NCBI RefSeq assembly: GCF_048128805.1
Contig: NC_136000.1
Span: 15,408,854 to 15,472,853, forward strand
From: Centroberyx gerrardi
Lineage: Eukaryota > Chordata > Actinopteri > Beryciformes > Berycidae
DNA: 64,000 bases
Reading direction: 5' to 3'
The translations under genes were made by a program, and so were the position numbers. Below, one piece after another: positions 24,575-38,305 of this stretch (the stretch's first letter is position 1; every line of letters starts with the position of its first letter). The notes below the pieces were generated by a model. That model saw nothing but the letters and a program-made list of their open reading frames with translations. It had not been told where the DNA came from and did not search any database.

Positions 24575-25469
24575 TTTCCATCACTGATAACTGGACACAA
24601 TATGCTGCCACTTGGAAAAAAAGCTCATTATATGAATCAGTGGCTGGATCATTAGGGCAGCCAGGTCTTAACCCGCTCAAGTTTCACTTCCAACCTCAAA
24701 AATAAGACTTTATTGCTTCACTGTTCAAGTAAACATTTGTTTGTGTTCTTCTTATATGTACTGTATATATATATGGTAGGCCCTCTCCTTGTTTTCATTG
24801 CATGTAAATGATGTACAGTAGTATTCTTGATTCCCTGATGCTCTTTATCACATTTGGAATGTATTGTTTAACTTGAGGACACTTTCTTTCAATGGCAAAT
24901 CTCCCAATTTGCATATTCACATAAGCAACTTCAGTGAATCAGCATTTAAATACAGTAGTGGGGCTTTTGATTTACTAAGCGGCCACTGTAATTCTGCTTT
25001 CAGCATAAAAAAGTTTTCATTCTAACAGGTGCTGGGTAAATATTTCTTAGAGTGTGGTGGCATATTGTCAAATGGTAGCAGCACCACCCAGTTTATCAGG
25101 CTTGACATGCGTTTACTGTTAGCTCCCTAGGGCGCTTCTCACGGGGATTTTACTGAGATTTGATTACAGTAACACCTATTATATGGACATACCATTTCAA
25201 TGATACACAGACTCTTATACACCAATGGCTATGATTAAACGTTGAATTAACAAAATGTGTATTCAGTTAAACATGAATAACGTGACACAATCTGTTACTA
25301 AAATGTCAATAAAACATCTTTATACCTTTTTGTTCACTCTTTTATCATTGCTAGAAGACCACAATGGAAATGTATTGTGCTATCTTTGACAATTTTAAAA
25401 ATGTGTAGGGGATATCCCTCTTTATTCAGGGCTTCCCCTTGTATATATTTTAATGGTTATCGAATAAAC

Positions 25470-25501
<32 letters not shown>
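25470..25501. repeat. (AATC)n microsatellite
   Basis: About eight AATC units following AATAAACTC; this may be the tail of a retroposon. Confidence 0.9.
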
Positions 25502-25503
<2 letters not shown>

Positions 25504-25749
25504 GGATATGATAATATTTCTGGCACTGATCAAACATAAGGAATGACAAGGAATGGGTTTCATGAAGTTTATTGTTTGCTCTGCATAGAAGATACAGAAT
25601 ATAGTTGTTCAATCCACTAATCATGCAGCAGGCTCACTGTCATGTAACATTTACTGAAACTATTAAAGGCTTTTTCTAGCAACATTAAATTGCTCTGAAG
25701 CTTTACATTTACTAATATTTTCAATTTAGCAGTTATATATACAACCACA

Positions 25750-25812
25750 CGTGTGTGTGCACACACAGATGCACACACACACACGCACACGCACACACAC
25801 ACACACACACAC
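25750..25812. repeat. (CA)n microsatellite, interrupted
   Basis: CA repeats with GCAC and GATG interruptions. Confidence 0.95.
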
Positions 25813-28800
25813 TAACAATCTCTTTTTGGGTGCAGGACATTTAATTCAGGCATATTTTAAATTTATCAATCAAAAATGCTTTTATGCATTTTCTATTATA
25901 AGGTATTTAATGAAACCTAATAATAGCGACTTTAGTTTAAAATAATTCCTGCAATATTTCCATCTCCACTTAGGAAAAATGAAAATGCTACTCAGCTAGG
26001 TTTGAGATTTAAGTTGAGACTGCAGCTGCATTAGTCAACACAAGAGGGTATTGTTACACTGCTTTTGCAAAGCCCTTCGATGGCTGTCAGATACAGGTGG
26101 AGTGTATGGTGCACACACTGAACACAGCAATGATACACCCAGGGCTACAATAATGACATCCTTAAGAAGAGGGAATGCAATCAACTTAGATTAGCCAGAT
26201 CTAATAGAATGGCCATCAGCCATGTCAAATATACAAGGTCAAACATGAAGTTGATACAGGGAAAAGGCAGACTTCAGAAACAGGGATTATTAACCTGCTT
26301 CAAGCATCCTCACTTGTCAAGTAAAGGACCCTTTACCTTTGTCCTGGCTGATTTGCTTGCTTCGTAGCCAAATCTTTGTATTAAATTAATAGAAGGTACA
26401 CTCTGTCATGTGATGTGCAAGACATACTCTAGCTTGTTCAATTTTCCTACAATAGCTGTCCTAATTACTGTATATTAACGATAAAACTGATGAAATATGT
26501 TCAAGTCACCTAGTACTTCAAAGAACTATTTGGAATATATTTTCTAAAGGATTAAGCGCAGTAAGGGTTAACCAGAGTAAAAGATTAAGCGCAATACCCC
26601 TTATAATAGAAAAAACAATGATGCCTCAGTTTATATAGAGATAATACAGTGATACTTCTACTTCTCATGTAATACAAAAAACAACAATGCCTCTTTGAAG
26701 TCTTTCTTTCGGTGAGGCTGCCTTTATGATGTCACGATTAACTGCAGTTTAGGAATCAATTATGGCTATGTTTATAACTGTGTTTATATCTGCATAACAA
26801 TAACCGTGATTATAATTTTGCTATTTTATAATCTTTGAGGAAGAGCCTTCTCTTTCTACAGTGTATTATGGCACAATGGAGCAACTTTTCAGATTTAAAA
26901 AAACAGACTCTCACTGTTCAGTCACCACAAAATTGCTACCAGATATCTCAGTAAAGGGGACGCATGTCAGGCAACAGTCTGACATATTACATCCAATCAA
27001 GGCAAGAATGACATAGAGCTCATGTCTAAGAACTTCAACTTTATTCTCAGTCTTGTGATACATAATGTCCGTTCCTATAAGAGCAATAAAAAACATGACG
27101 TAAAAAGCCATGTTTAAATGGGAAGCTTTGGCTCATTCTTTCCTATTCTCTTGGTAACTATGGAAACTATCTATTATAATTGAGAACTTGATTTTTGATT
27201 TCTGGCACACTCTGGGATGAAATTCAAATTTTTGCACATGTGGAGAATTGCATTTCTGAACACAAATTTGTTTATTGATACAGGTGTCTGTCAGCAGAGG
27301 TCAGATAGAGTTTATTTGTAAAAGAGAGAGTTCATCACAGATCAAGCAGGAAAGAAGGAAGAATCTTCTTTCAAAGCATCAATGAATCAACAATATGCCA
27401 ATAACAGTGAAACAGCCATCTCCTTTTCTATTAGTAGTTTTTTTCTCTATTTGTTACTAAATAAAGCAGATCCACATGCATGTTGCTTGGGGCTGCATGT
27501 GCAATGTACTAATCAGAGATTGACGGCTTGATGACGACATGAGAAGCGGTGCTGGAAGAGAGGTATTCTGTGATCTGAGATAGTCAATACATCTAAAGCT
27601 TTCTCTTTAATTAGAAACAAAGACGAAAACCCATCACCATGACGACACAATGAAAAGATAGAGGAAAAGGAAAATGGGTTGGTGTGCATCTCTCGAAGCA
27701 GAATGGGCACTGCATATCAACATACATTAGGCTATAATTTCGGGACGTCTGACTCGTAATCCGAATCCTATTAATACCAAATGATTTATTTTGACTTGAT
27801 CTACAAATCAGCCATGACCATGTAATGATGCATGATATCCCTTTGAATAGATGGCATCTCCACCAGTCGAAATATAGAACGCCTAATGAGATGTGATTAT
27901 GTTCAGGATATTCAGAGATGAAAAATGGTCTCTTCATAATTTTTTAATGAGGGAAGAAGGAGAGATCAAGCACACCTCAAATTGAGTGGGTAACACATCC
28001 CCATCATCTCTAGCTAACAGCAGACCACCCACTGATGCCTGGAGCTCCCCACCACCATCTGCTGCCATGTGCTAGGAGTTTACCCATCCACTCCCTGCGA
28101 CGACGTGCCGCAAAACAGCCTTTTCAGACCCGCATCATCCACACACCGTCCAACCACAGGGGGACGGGGTGAATGACAGATCTCATTGAAACAATCCTGG
28201 GGTGGGTTCAGGACACACAGACAAGAAGCCCGCGGCAATTAATTTTTGGAGAGCTGCACCGCGCCTGTTGGGACTGGTTTGTATCCATGCGCTTGGTATG
28301 GAGCTCAGCAGTTACTATGGCTTGACACATGGCAAAGCGCCTGGTGACATTAATTACTGCGAGCTCTTACGTCAGAGTCTTACTCACAGGAGGGATCTAT
28401 GACACCGACGATAAGGCTGCAGGGCTGGGACTATGGCGACAATAAAAATCCGGGTCGATTTGGAATTACTTTCCTTAGTGTACAGCTCATGCAAATGATA
28501 AGAAGGATACACCTGAGACCAAAACGACAAATGAACCAGTGGAGTCATTAAATTGAATCACCATCATGGATACCACGGACCAATTATATTCATCTTTAAA
28601 ATTATTTTCCTCTGGCCAATTAAGATTTGAAGAGTGCAGTCCCACGTGGTTTCCAGATGCTTTGTGTCACTGTGCATGTGCAGTATATCCCTCCTTTATG
28701 TGCCAAAGGATGCTGACAAGACCCGAGAAGTGGCTCCTGCTCTGCCGGTGACATCTTCATTCCTCTACACTTCAGCATTGACAGGAAGTCTGGCAAAATG

Positions 28801-30194
28801 CACATGCTAATAAGAGATGTTTCGCATACACAAGTATTTTTGCCAAATTTCCTTATTTCTTATGGCTGTTTGCCACAAACCAGTTAAATATAACAAGGCA
28901 GGCAAGGCTAGCAAATTCAGACCCAAAGATGAGCCACTACAGAAGTAGACGAACACTAGAGAGAACAATTTCAGATTTTCTGCCATTGTGCTATCAGTGA
29001 TTTTGAATGAGACGACCCATAATCTTATAAGACATCCCATTGTGTTTTATTGGACACTGTGAGAGAGGCTGAGGAACAGAGAGCCTCTCCTCTACTTCTT
29101 CCAGATGAGACGCAGCCTTTGCCATTCGCCTTTTTGACCTTTCACAAGCCAAAAGCGCAAATCAATTGACCTTTTCAACTGTGTATGACATACAGGAGAA
29201 AGGTGAACAACTATAAATGCTCTGAAGCCATCTAAATGTGGAGGCAGAGAAAAAACACCATAGGGGCAATAGACTTGAAAGCAAGTTCTGTGAAGCTGTA
29301 ACACTGTAACAGACTGTTCCAACCCAGGAACATGTCTCTGTCATTTTGGGTACAAACTTTTAATTAATTGCTGTGCCAGTGTTACAAAGGTGTGTATCAG
29401 TAATGACAAGTTGCACTTTATACTTTTGATTATTTGGGATAATACATTTAGCAATTTGGAAAAACACCATACTACCTTTTACTATGAGTATATTGAAATG
29501 ATTTGTGTTACATATGAATCTAGGTAGTACCAGCCTTAAAAGGAGGTTGACTGAGGAGTGATAAGAGGTGTTTAGTGACACATTTCACTTCACAGCCTTT
29601 TCAGCCTTTTTTCAGGCCACATCTCCACAAAATACGTAATGACCGGTCATTCGGTCAGCTTTAACAGAAGATTTTTGCAGCAGTGCCAGTGGGAATAGAG
29701 TGTGAATCGTCATGCTCACGGCTCCCTTTTTACCCACATGGGATGATTAAAGAGGATATTCGTGCTGTAGTAGAAAACACGCTGATGATCTCAGAGTGAT
29801 GCCTGCTGTAACTCACTGACAGTCATGTTAGTTGAGGTCATTTTGTAACTGTCAGATTTCAGCGTTAAGTAGCTCTGTGGGAAGGCTGTAAGCACAAGAC
29901 TGGATCGCCTCTCTACCCCCTTTGATATTATTAACCAATCTATAAATATAGACAGCGTGGATCCCACCATCTTTCATCTTGTCTTAAAGATATGATGCAG
30001 CTTCTTCAATGAAACAAGGCTGATGCATCTCATCAAGAGGGCACTCAAGGTGGCAACTGTGTAATTTAAATGCAACATCATTTCAATGAACAGCTTGTTG
30101 AGAAGACATCAGAAGGGCCCCGAACAGAATTCAAAGTGTAATTGTTCACTTCTAATGTAATACCTTATTAATTGTATTTTTTTGCTTTGCCCCA

Positions 30195-30360
30195 CTCCGC
30201 GGGGTCAGATACAGAACAGCAGCACCCTTGCACCTGAATTCGGTGTCATGGTCAAGGACCGTTCAGCAGTGTGGTTCCTTGTCAACTGGAGGGCTTGAAC
30301 CTGCGTGTCCTCAGGTTGAGGGGTGGTCTCCCTGCTCTACGCCATCCTGATGCCTTCTGC
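30195..30360 (-). repeat. possible decayed fish interspersed repeat
   Basis: The phrases CAGCAGCACCC, GGGCTTGAACCTGCG and CTCTACGCCATCCTG resemble the common fish repeat containing an RRCTCGAACC-type tRNA-like box. The similarity is weak and recalled, not computed. Confidence 0.3.
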
Positions 30361-30560
30361 TTACAATCTGCAGTGGCAAGCACTCTCCGACTCCCATCAG
30401 CTCAGAGAAATGTATCAGCGTTTGAAGACTGCTGGAAAAATGCCCGGTATTGGGCAGAAAATGTAGAGTCTTGCGCAGCAAAGCAATGAGCATATGCGGA
30501 CTTGGCAGCAAGTCTGAAGTGTACTTCTAAATGTGTGAGGAATATTACCGTCATTCTAAG

Positions 30561-30663
30561 CAGTGATTATCAACTGGTGTGCCTTGGTAGACTGGTGCAT
30601 CATGGGATAAGCCCAGGTGTGCATTGAGATTTTGGTAAAATGTTAAGAAAGACAGAGTCAAGC
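30561..30663 (+). mobile_element. hAT-like repeat fragment, copy A
   Basis: It starts CAGTGATTATCAACTGGTGT, close to the CAGTGGTTCTCAAC terminus of hAT (Charlie-type) elements. It continues with GTGCATTGAGATTTTGGTAA and AATGTTAAGAAA, shared with the copy at 32431-32539. Confidence 0.6.
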
Positions 30664-32430
30664 AAAAATATTACAATTCAATTTTAGGAGCACAGTTATG
30701 ATCACAGTTTTTAATTTAACTCAGTATTTAATTCAATGTAATTTGGATGATGTCACCAAGAAGAACCTGGAAGGGTGGATGGACTAGATCAATGGTGGTT
30801 AATGATATGTTGTATTTTCTTTTTCAGGAAAAGAGGTTGATGCATGACTAATGAAGCAGTAATTTTCTGGTAGATGCATTATTTGGCAACTGTCGGATTT
30901 GAAAAGTTAAAGGATATCCTCATGTAGGGTCTCCAGATGACTATTTGTGTGTGAGAGGTGTAACGACAGCTTTGGCAACCTAACACTTAATTATCTAACA
31001 AAAGATGCTTGATACGATGAATGATTTTTTTTCTCCCCTGTTTGGAAATTATCACCATGACAATTGACTAAAACACCATAATTGTTTTCTTATTTTAGAC
31101 CGCGCATTTACTTTGAAGCTGCTGCTTGCTGGAGCAGATTGTATTGTAAGCGTGCCGGCTCTGTGTGTTTCCTGGTGGTCTGGGCTGGATGTGTGGTGTT
31201 GCGTGGTGGTCATCTCCCCTCAGAGACATGATCAGAGCGCTGCATCTCTCTAATGATGCTACTCTGGGCTGACTCACCTCCCAGCTGACAGACAGTGCTT
31301 TATTAGTTTCTTCAGGATAAACGTCTGCCTTTTCCCCCCCTCCAAAGCCACATCTCAAGGGTCACTGATGGCACCTTCCTTTATTTGGTTTATTTATAAA
31401 CCCTGTCCCTGTGCCTCGCTGAGCTTCCACACACCTGGCTGTGCATGGCTGATCACACTGATTGAGCCAGACCGCCAAGCTCTGTTAACAATGAACTCTC
31501 GACAACGGCGTACCTTAAACACCTGAGAATCAAATGTCTTGATTTCAAATGTCTTCATTCCAAATCTCATTCATATCGTCTTTGTCAAATATCCGGTGGC
31601 ACAACGCTCCTATGTTGAGATAAAGGTACAGTAGGCTACATTTGGACAGTTAAGAAATCCTTCATTTTGCATGTGACAGCAAAACTCTTAATAAAAAGCA
31701 GAAAACGTAACATACTACATACAAGAATTATGTCATCTATCCATTTCTTTCTGAAATGAGCTATCCATCATTTGAAAAGAAGAATTCTGTTTACAAAATA
31801 GCAACATTTTAAAGGATATAATAAATCATATATATATTTTTAAAACATGTAACAATGAACATTAGGTAAGATTAATTCAAAAATTGATATATAGCAAGTT
31901 TGGAATAAAAAGTTAAATTATATTAATAGTACAAACTAAAACACCTTGATGAAAGGACTGCAAAAAGACATTTATCTGCAATGTCGCTATAAATAAAATC
32001 ACTGGAAGTGGAGAAAACTGCTATCCTACTGTATCTGCACATTCACCCGTTGTTTTTGTTTTTTTTTCTTTTGAATGACCCCATTCAGTTACAGCAACAG
32101 TCCCTTATGGATTGTGCTCTCTAGTTGGTTGTCCTGGATTAGGAATCACATTTATCATCCATAAAAATGCAGAGGCATTACTCTTGTGCGTGGAAAAAGT
32201 AAGTTATTCGCTCTTCTGTGTTCAGTAGAATGTGTACTTAAAGTAAATGCGCAATTGTCATTCAGTTTCCATTGTGGCATCTTGGGGGTCAGCGGGCAGA
32301 GACACATACCATGTATTTGTGATGTTGTGGGTCACAAATGGTACAATCAGGGAGTGAGACACACATAATGGACATGGCAGTATGAATACGGCCAACTTTG
32401 AAGTCTACAACTACATAAATGTATGCGAAA

Positions 32431-32539
32431 GATTATAGCAACTGGATTGCCTTGGTAAATTGGTGTGCCAGGGAATTAGAGCAGATGTGCCTTGAGATTT
32501 TGTTAAAATGTTAAGAAAATCAGTGTCATAGCATGAGAG
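32431..32539 (+). mobile_element. hAT-like repeat fragment, copy B
   Basis: It shares GATTATnnCAACTGG, TTGCCTTGGTA, TTGGTGTGCC, TGCCTTGAGATTTTGTTAAA and ATGTTAAGAAA with copy A at 30561-30663, in the same orientation and about 1.9 kb away. Confidence 0.6.
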
Positions 32540-33948
32540 GGGCGTTGTGAATATGGATGGTACAATCACAGAGTGAGGTGCTCACAATTAGGAACTATAA
32601 CCTGCTGCTTTTGCTGACTAGCTTACACAGGGACCCAGGGAATGTTTCAGTTGAGGCATTTGGGCTTTAAAGGAGCAATTAAATCAATAGCATCAGTAGG
32701 AGCAGCAGGAGGACCAGGAACTCAGCATGGCTACTTACATATTTATTTAGGGCACATCCCCTCCATCTGTGCCTGTATCAACAGTGACACTGTAAAACAC
32801 AGGCACAGCCACATCTTCTCGTGTTGAGGTGTGACACTTGAATGCAATACAAAAGTGGTACTAAACTGATATTGTGGATTTTATGTGACACAGAAAAACA
32901 AATGCAAAATACTTTGTTTACCTACAGGCATTTAGATTCCAGAGAAACCCACAGTGAGTGCAACAGTAAAGCTTAAATCCCTAAATTGGCACCATTACAA
33001 TCAACTCATTGTAAGGAGGGCAAAGGTCAAAACCACAGCAAACCACAGCTATAACTGCTTCTACCGCAGAACCAATGTAGAGCAAGTGGAGTTTGATAAA
33101 TTGCAGGTCAGTTTGGAACTGTGTCGTCGCAGTGCAACTGCTGCGCATGTAATTGATTTCACAGTGATGACCCAAAATCCTCCTCCTGGATATCTGCTCA
33201 ACAAATATATTCGCGGGGCATGGAGACCACAGGTGGCTGTGGTCACAGATGAGCACCAATTTCCAACCTCAGAGAACTATACCCAGATCAGTCAGAACCA
33301 TGAAAAGATTGAATATTCATGAGTGTGTGCATGTGTGTGGGAGTGTGTGCGTGTGTGCGCGCATGCTGAGGAATAACCAGTGTTATCAGACTGTGGCAGA
33401 TAATTGACAAAGCCGCCTCAGACATTTTGAATCAATGGGAGTCACAGGACAGCCAGGTCCTAAATAAATTATTGCATTCTATCTTCTGATTTCAATAAAT
33501 TAATTGCAGAAACATCATTTTCCTAGAAACATAACTTCTTGTCCTCTTGTATGTGTCACACCTGTTGCTGTGGTATCAGAGCCATTGAGTTTAGATTATG
33601 GGGCCATTTTGTCACGGCCCACTTGGAAAGTGAAATGCATGGTAAACCCTTTGATCAGTGCTAATGTAATCAGGATCCCACTCCATACAACGTGTCCCAC
33701 TGAATAGAGAACAGCATCACAGTTTCAGGCTGAGGACATCACACAACAAATCTGTTGCAAAAGGAGACAAATAATGTGAGAATCAATTAAAGAAAAATCA
33801 CGATTTTCATCAAATTATGTAATTATATGCAATAAAATGTAATAATTTTTTCATAAAGTGTCATTACATTTGTATTGCTGGGCATGGAAACTGTACAAGA
33901 TCTAAATTTTATTACAATAACTTGTTTGATGACACTGCTTTTTATTAC

Positions 33949-34011
33949 ACACACATAAACACAGACACAGACACACACGCACATGCACACATACACACAT
34001 ACACACAGACA
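33949..34011. repeat. (CA)n microsatellite, interrupted
   Basis: CA blocks with ATAA, GACA and CATG interruptions. Confidence 0.93.
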
Positions 34012-36802
34012 TTCTGCCACATTCTTCAAACCTCATATTAGGAGGAGGCACAACAAGACAAATGATCATGACTCACCTCATTGTGATACTGACACAATCG
34101 TGCCATAGAAAATATCCCAGCACTGTTAACGCTGGAAGTCTCCACCTCTATGAGATGTGTGCTATCAGATATGTGGCTTAAGGAAATGTGTGCTGATTGG
34201 GATTCCTTGAGGAGACAAGGATACAATACAATACAATATTTAAAATTTAAATTTTGTAACGCATGGAATGCATGCACCTGAAAATCATGGTAAACAAATA
34301 AAAAGTGGAGGTAGGAGCACCTCTTGGGTACAGCAGTGAAAAAATATAAAATGAGGCGCTCTTGGTAGGGACTAAAAATATGTATATCATTTAAATAAAG
34401 GCATTTTGAATATAATTTGGGAGACCGCCTTGGATTTTTCCTTTGCATATAAAGAAATACATTGATTAACTAATGAATCCTTATTTTTGTTGTGGCCCCT
34501 CATCTTGTCAGTGACAAAAGATAGTGGCAGCAGTCAATATATTAAATTTAATTTTAAGAACATATAGTTGCTTATAATTCAACAACATACAGGGGATAAT
34601 TGATGGGTTTAGAATACCCATAGAAATATAACCCCTGTAGAGAGACATAATTCCAGGACAAAGGACTCATTTTAAATTTCCCTTTGAAGACAGTTCAGAG
34701 GTTGGAGCAAGGAGAGGGTCGGGCCAACACATTCCCTGTGTGACCCGCAGCGAATGAGGCAGTGCCCTTTAATTCTATACTGTCCTAGCCACAGATAGCC
34801 CCGGTCATGTGGCTGTGGGACGTCCTTATCTGGAGAGAGTAGTGTCTTGGAAAGCCCTTCAAAACCAAGACACTGGCACCATCCAAAATGGCACTACACA
34901 AGACACTGTCCTCAAAGTCTGAGATAGCACCAGCAGATTGTTCTTTCTGGAGCTCCGTCACCCTGAGTGCAGAGCCAAACAAAACTGACTCTTTTTCGCA
35001 CAAATGTTGTGAGAGCCTATTGTCGTGAAAGCCAAATTCACATATTTGAAAGGGCCTGCTCCAGTTTGTCCTGAGGTCTGCTCAAATGTCTGTCAAGGCT
35101 GAGTCAAAAAAACAAACAACTTACTTAAGCATGAAGCATAACTAATGGTTTTCAGAGATTGTGGTATTATAACTGGTAACTACACTGAAGGTGTTTTGAA
35201 TAACAAACAAGACCTTAGCATATAGATTCCCCACACCATTCTCTTCTGGAGTCGGACAAATTCAGGGCAAATGCCCCTTCAATGTCAAAGCAATATCAGA
35301 ATATTGTTAAATTAATTCACTGTATTGGAGTGTTGAGATACTGTAAAACCTCTTATAACAGTGCAGGCATTCATTTGCATTAGTGTTAGCATCCCGCTAT
35401 TTATCTTCATTTTGAGATGTCTTGTTATTCCTATGTTTTTTCACAGGTTTTCTGGTCATGCTATGTCATTTCACCCTTTTTCCTCTATTTCTAGTGACAT
35501 GTCAGCATACCTCTCTTGATGCTGCCTGAGGAAGATGTGTTGTAGCTGCTAAACCAAGACTGTATTTGTGTTCATTTATTGCTTTGAATTGCTTGTATTT
35601 GTTAGCACTATAGCAAATAAGCTTATTGTTTTGTGCATTATACGGTTTCCCACCTTTTCTGTTTGACATTCATTTGCATCAACAGCCACAAAGACCAGCT
35701 ATTGCGATAACATGTCAAACTTTCTCAAGCTACAAAAAGAGACAGGGAAATATTTAAGACTATGTGTTTTACAATACCTGAAGGACCATAATATGTTGAT
35801 GAGCTATATTTGCAGCACTGTAGGTGAGTCCACATCTGTCAGGTCCAAGACAAACCAAGACCTGGTCTAGCTGAGTCCAAGTCAAGATGATTTATTTATC
35901 CCATGTCTACCTGCTGCCTCCAGCTCTCTTGCCACACCCACCTGCACCCGCCACCATCTCTGCTACACCCACCCTCCTATGTGCACCCACTGACCTGCTG
36001 AACAAGAATTTCAATTGTCTAGCTAAAATAATAACCTCGAATGACAAGCTGTGTCTATTTTAAAATGTCTAGCCTACAAATAGATAGTTTGGGCAGGAAT
36101 AGGATCTCAGCTCCTCTTGCGAAGCAGGCAAACTCATCAAAATCCCCTTTTTGTAATTACTAACAATGAATTAAATTGTGTGTGGTGCTGTTTAATTATA
36201 TTGTAGTTGCTGGGCATGCTCATGCCTCTAAGGTGATTGTAGAAGGTAGTTATAAAGACACAGAGTAAATGGTAGCGTTCTGGTGTGATCGAATCCCAGG
36301 CTGCCGTGTCTCCTCAGAGAGGTGATCTCCCTCTGGGATGTGGAGTGCTGTGAGGCAAAGATAACTGGTTCTTATCTCGATCTGCTCAGTCAGGTATGAG
36401 AGCTCCTGGCCCAGGGGAACACTTGCAGGGATCTCAATCCCAGGCCTTGTGAGCACACTGGGAACTCAGAGGAAACCACAATCTGGATGAATTTCCTTTT
36501 ACTTTTAACCGAGCACTGTGTATCTTTACTACGCCTATTATCTTCCTCACGCTGAGCATTATTCCCTAACAAGCCTACCAGTCAAATAACCTTGGGTGGT
36601 GCGTTATTGTCCTGCTTTTATTTATCAGAATCAGACAGGAGAGGGATTAAATCATGGGAGCGCTGTGGCTCAAGCAGAGAGAGCCCTCGCTCTGTTTGCC
36701 TCCCGTTGGAATCTCTGATACTAGTCCTGCGTGCTCCTGCTTGCGTAAACAGCAGGGCACAAACATAGACAGCTCAGCCAATCATGTCACTTGAACCATT
36801 CT

Positions 36803-36805
<3 letters not shown>

Positions 36806-36870
<65 letters not shown>
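36806..36870. repeat. (GA)n microsatellite
   Basis: A nearly pure GA run of about 65 bases. Confidence 0.97.
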
Positions 36871-36871
<1 letters not shown>

Positions 36872-38202
36872 TACATGAGAAAAGCAGACAGTACTATGGC
36901 TTCAACATACAGCTTTTTAAGAATTCTTGTTTCTCAGCATATGCACTCAGGTGGGTGTTAAAAAAAACGTGAAAACATCTCACAGAGGAGGCAATCTTCA
37001 AATAGGTCAATTTGGATCAATGCTTGCTCGGTGGGAAGAGTATGGTTGACTGAATGGTGATTTCATACTATTAATCCGGACATTTGTCAACTGTCATACA
37101 ACCTTTGGTATCTCCAGCCTCCAAACTGGATGTGAACGCAAACCAGAGGCTGTGTATGAGCGCCTATCACCTTGATGGAGTTGTAATGCACTCAGTGTGA
37201 TAGCTCTCATTGTATGGTCCCACGGCCCCTTTCTTATAGCACCGAGCAATAATTACTGACTTTTATTTGTTCTCTGGTACCTGCCAGCACTGCCCACCCC
37301 CTAACACGGCTGATTACACCCAGCTGCAACACGCTTTCTCTACTTGCCTTCCTCCACTTGCCACATTCTCCTATCAGAAACCTAAAGAACAATCAGCTCT
37401 CCTCACAAAAGCTCCATTCAGCAGCCTTTTATTGTTGGAGCAGGATTATGGCTGATTAAACACCTACCTAAAATCTTTGAGAAGATATATAAAAGCAATA
37501 TAACATTCAGCCTACTGTAGGTTGATATTAGGATTGATTCATTGGCTGAATGATTAATCATGGATGTAGCCAGTGGAGCATGATTCAATCATAAATGAAT
37601 AGGTGACAGGGATCCTGCCTTGCAGCGATCTATATGAAGCTTCAGGTCTATTGTTAGTTCTGTCACCTGGAGAGGGACTCATTTAGCAGAGGCCGGCCCG
37701 ATCCTGCTCGGTCCTGTCATGTCTGATTCTGCAGATGAGCCCTGACATCCTTAAGGATAGACAGGAGTGATTTGACGTCACCGACAACAACAGACACAGA
37801 AAAAGATTGTTTCCCACCTTGTGCTGCAGAGGAGGTGTATTTTGGTCAGAGTGTCTCATGGTGTCAAAGACGTCACAGTCTCAAGGGTGTGAACCGCAAG
37901 CAGAGTGAAGCTCTCCAACTCACTGTCAGAACATCCACTCATCCACACTGATGTAACCACATATTCTGACATACCATAACTTCTGACAGATACAGCTCTC
38001 AAGCGTCCGTGATGAATTCACAGCACTTTAAAGCAAAAACAACACTGAAGCTGTGATTTATTTCATGTCAAATCTAAATTTGTCTCAAATCTTTCGATAT
38101 TGCTACTGTAGCTAGTATATAATATCTAGATCGTATTGAGGGAAAAAACATGAACAGAAAGAAGTTCAAGGCCATAATCCAAATATTAACAAAAGGATAG
38201 CC

Positions 38203-38245
<43 letters not shown>

Positions 38246-38305
38246 GATATAGATAGACAGATAGAATAATGTCTATCTATCTAGATATAGATAGACAGAT
38301 AGATG
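38203..38305. repeat. (TATC)n / (AGAT)n self-complementary microsatellite
   Basis: About ten CTAT units run into TAGATATAGATAGACAGATAG; after AATAAT the module CTATCTATCTAGATATAGAT recurs. The two halves are inverted complements and could form a hairpin or cruciform. Confidence 0.95.

Larger units (their letters stand above)
24575..33500. other. intergenic region between mir-184 and ankrd34c, part 1
   Basis: No protein gene was recognised. It includes an (AATC)n run (about 25470-25500), a CA repeat, a pair of hAT-like repeat copies (30561-30663 and 32431-32539), a decayed repeat at about 30195-30360, and a higher-complexity block at about 28080-28460 that could be a regulatory element. A 122-codon open frame at 32954-33322 resembles no protein I know and is probably chance. 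Confidence 0.6.

Noticed and set aside
32954..33322. 122-codon open frame (plus)
   Set aside because: Not like any family I know, no splice or promoter context, shadow frames on the other strand, in ordinary intergenic sequence.
34038..34448. 136-codon open frame (minus)
   Set aside because: No known domain; the sequence may be part of an unidentified repeat, but nothing firm supports a gene.
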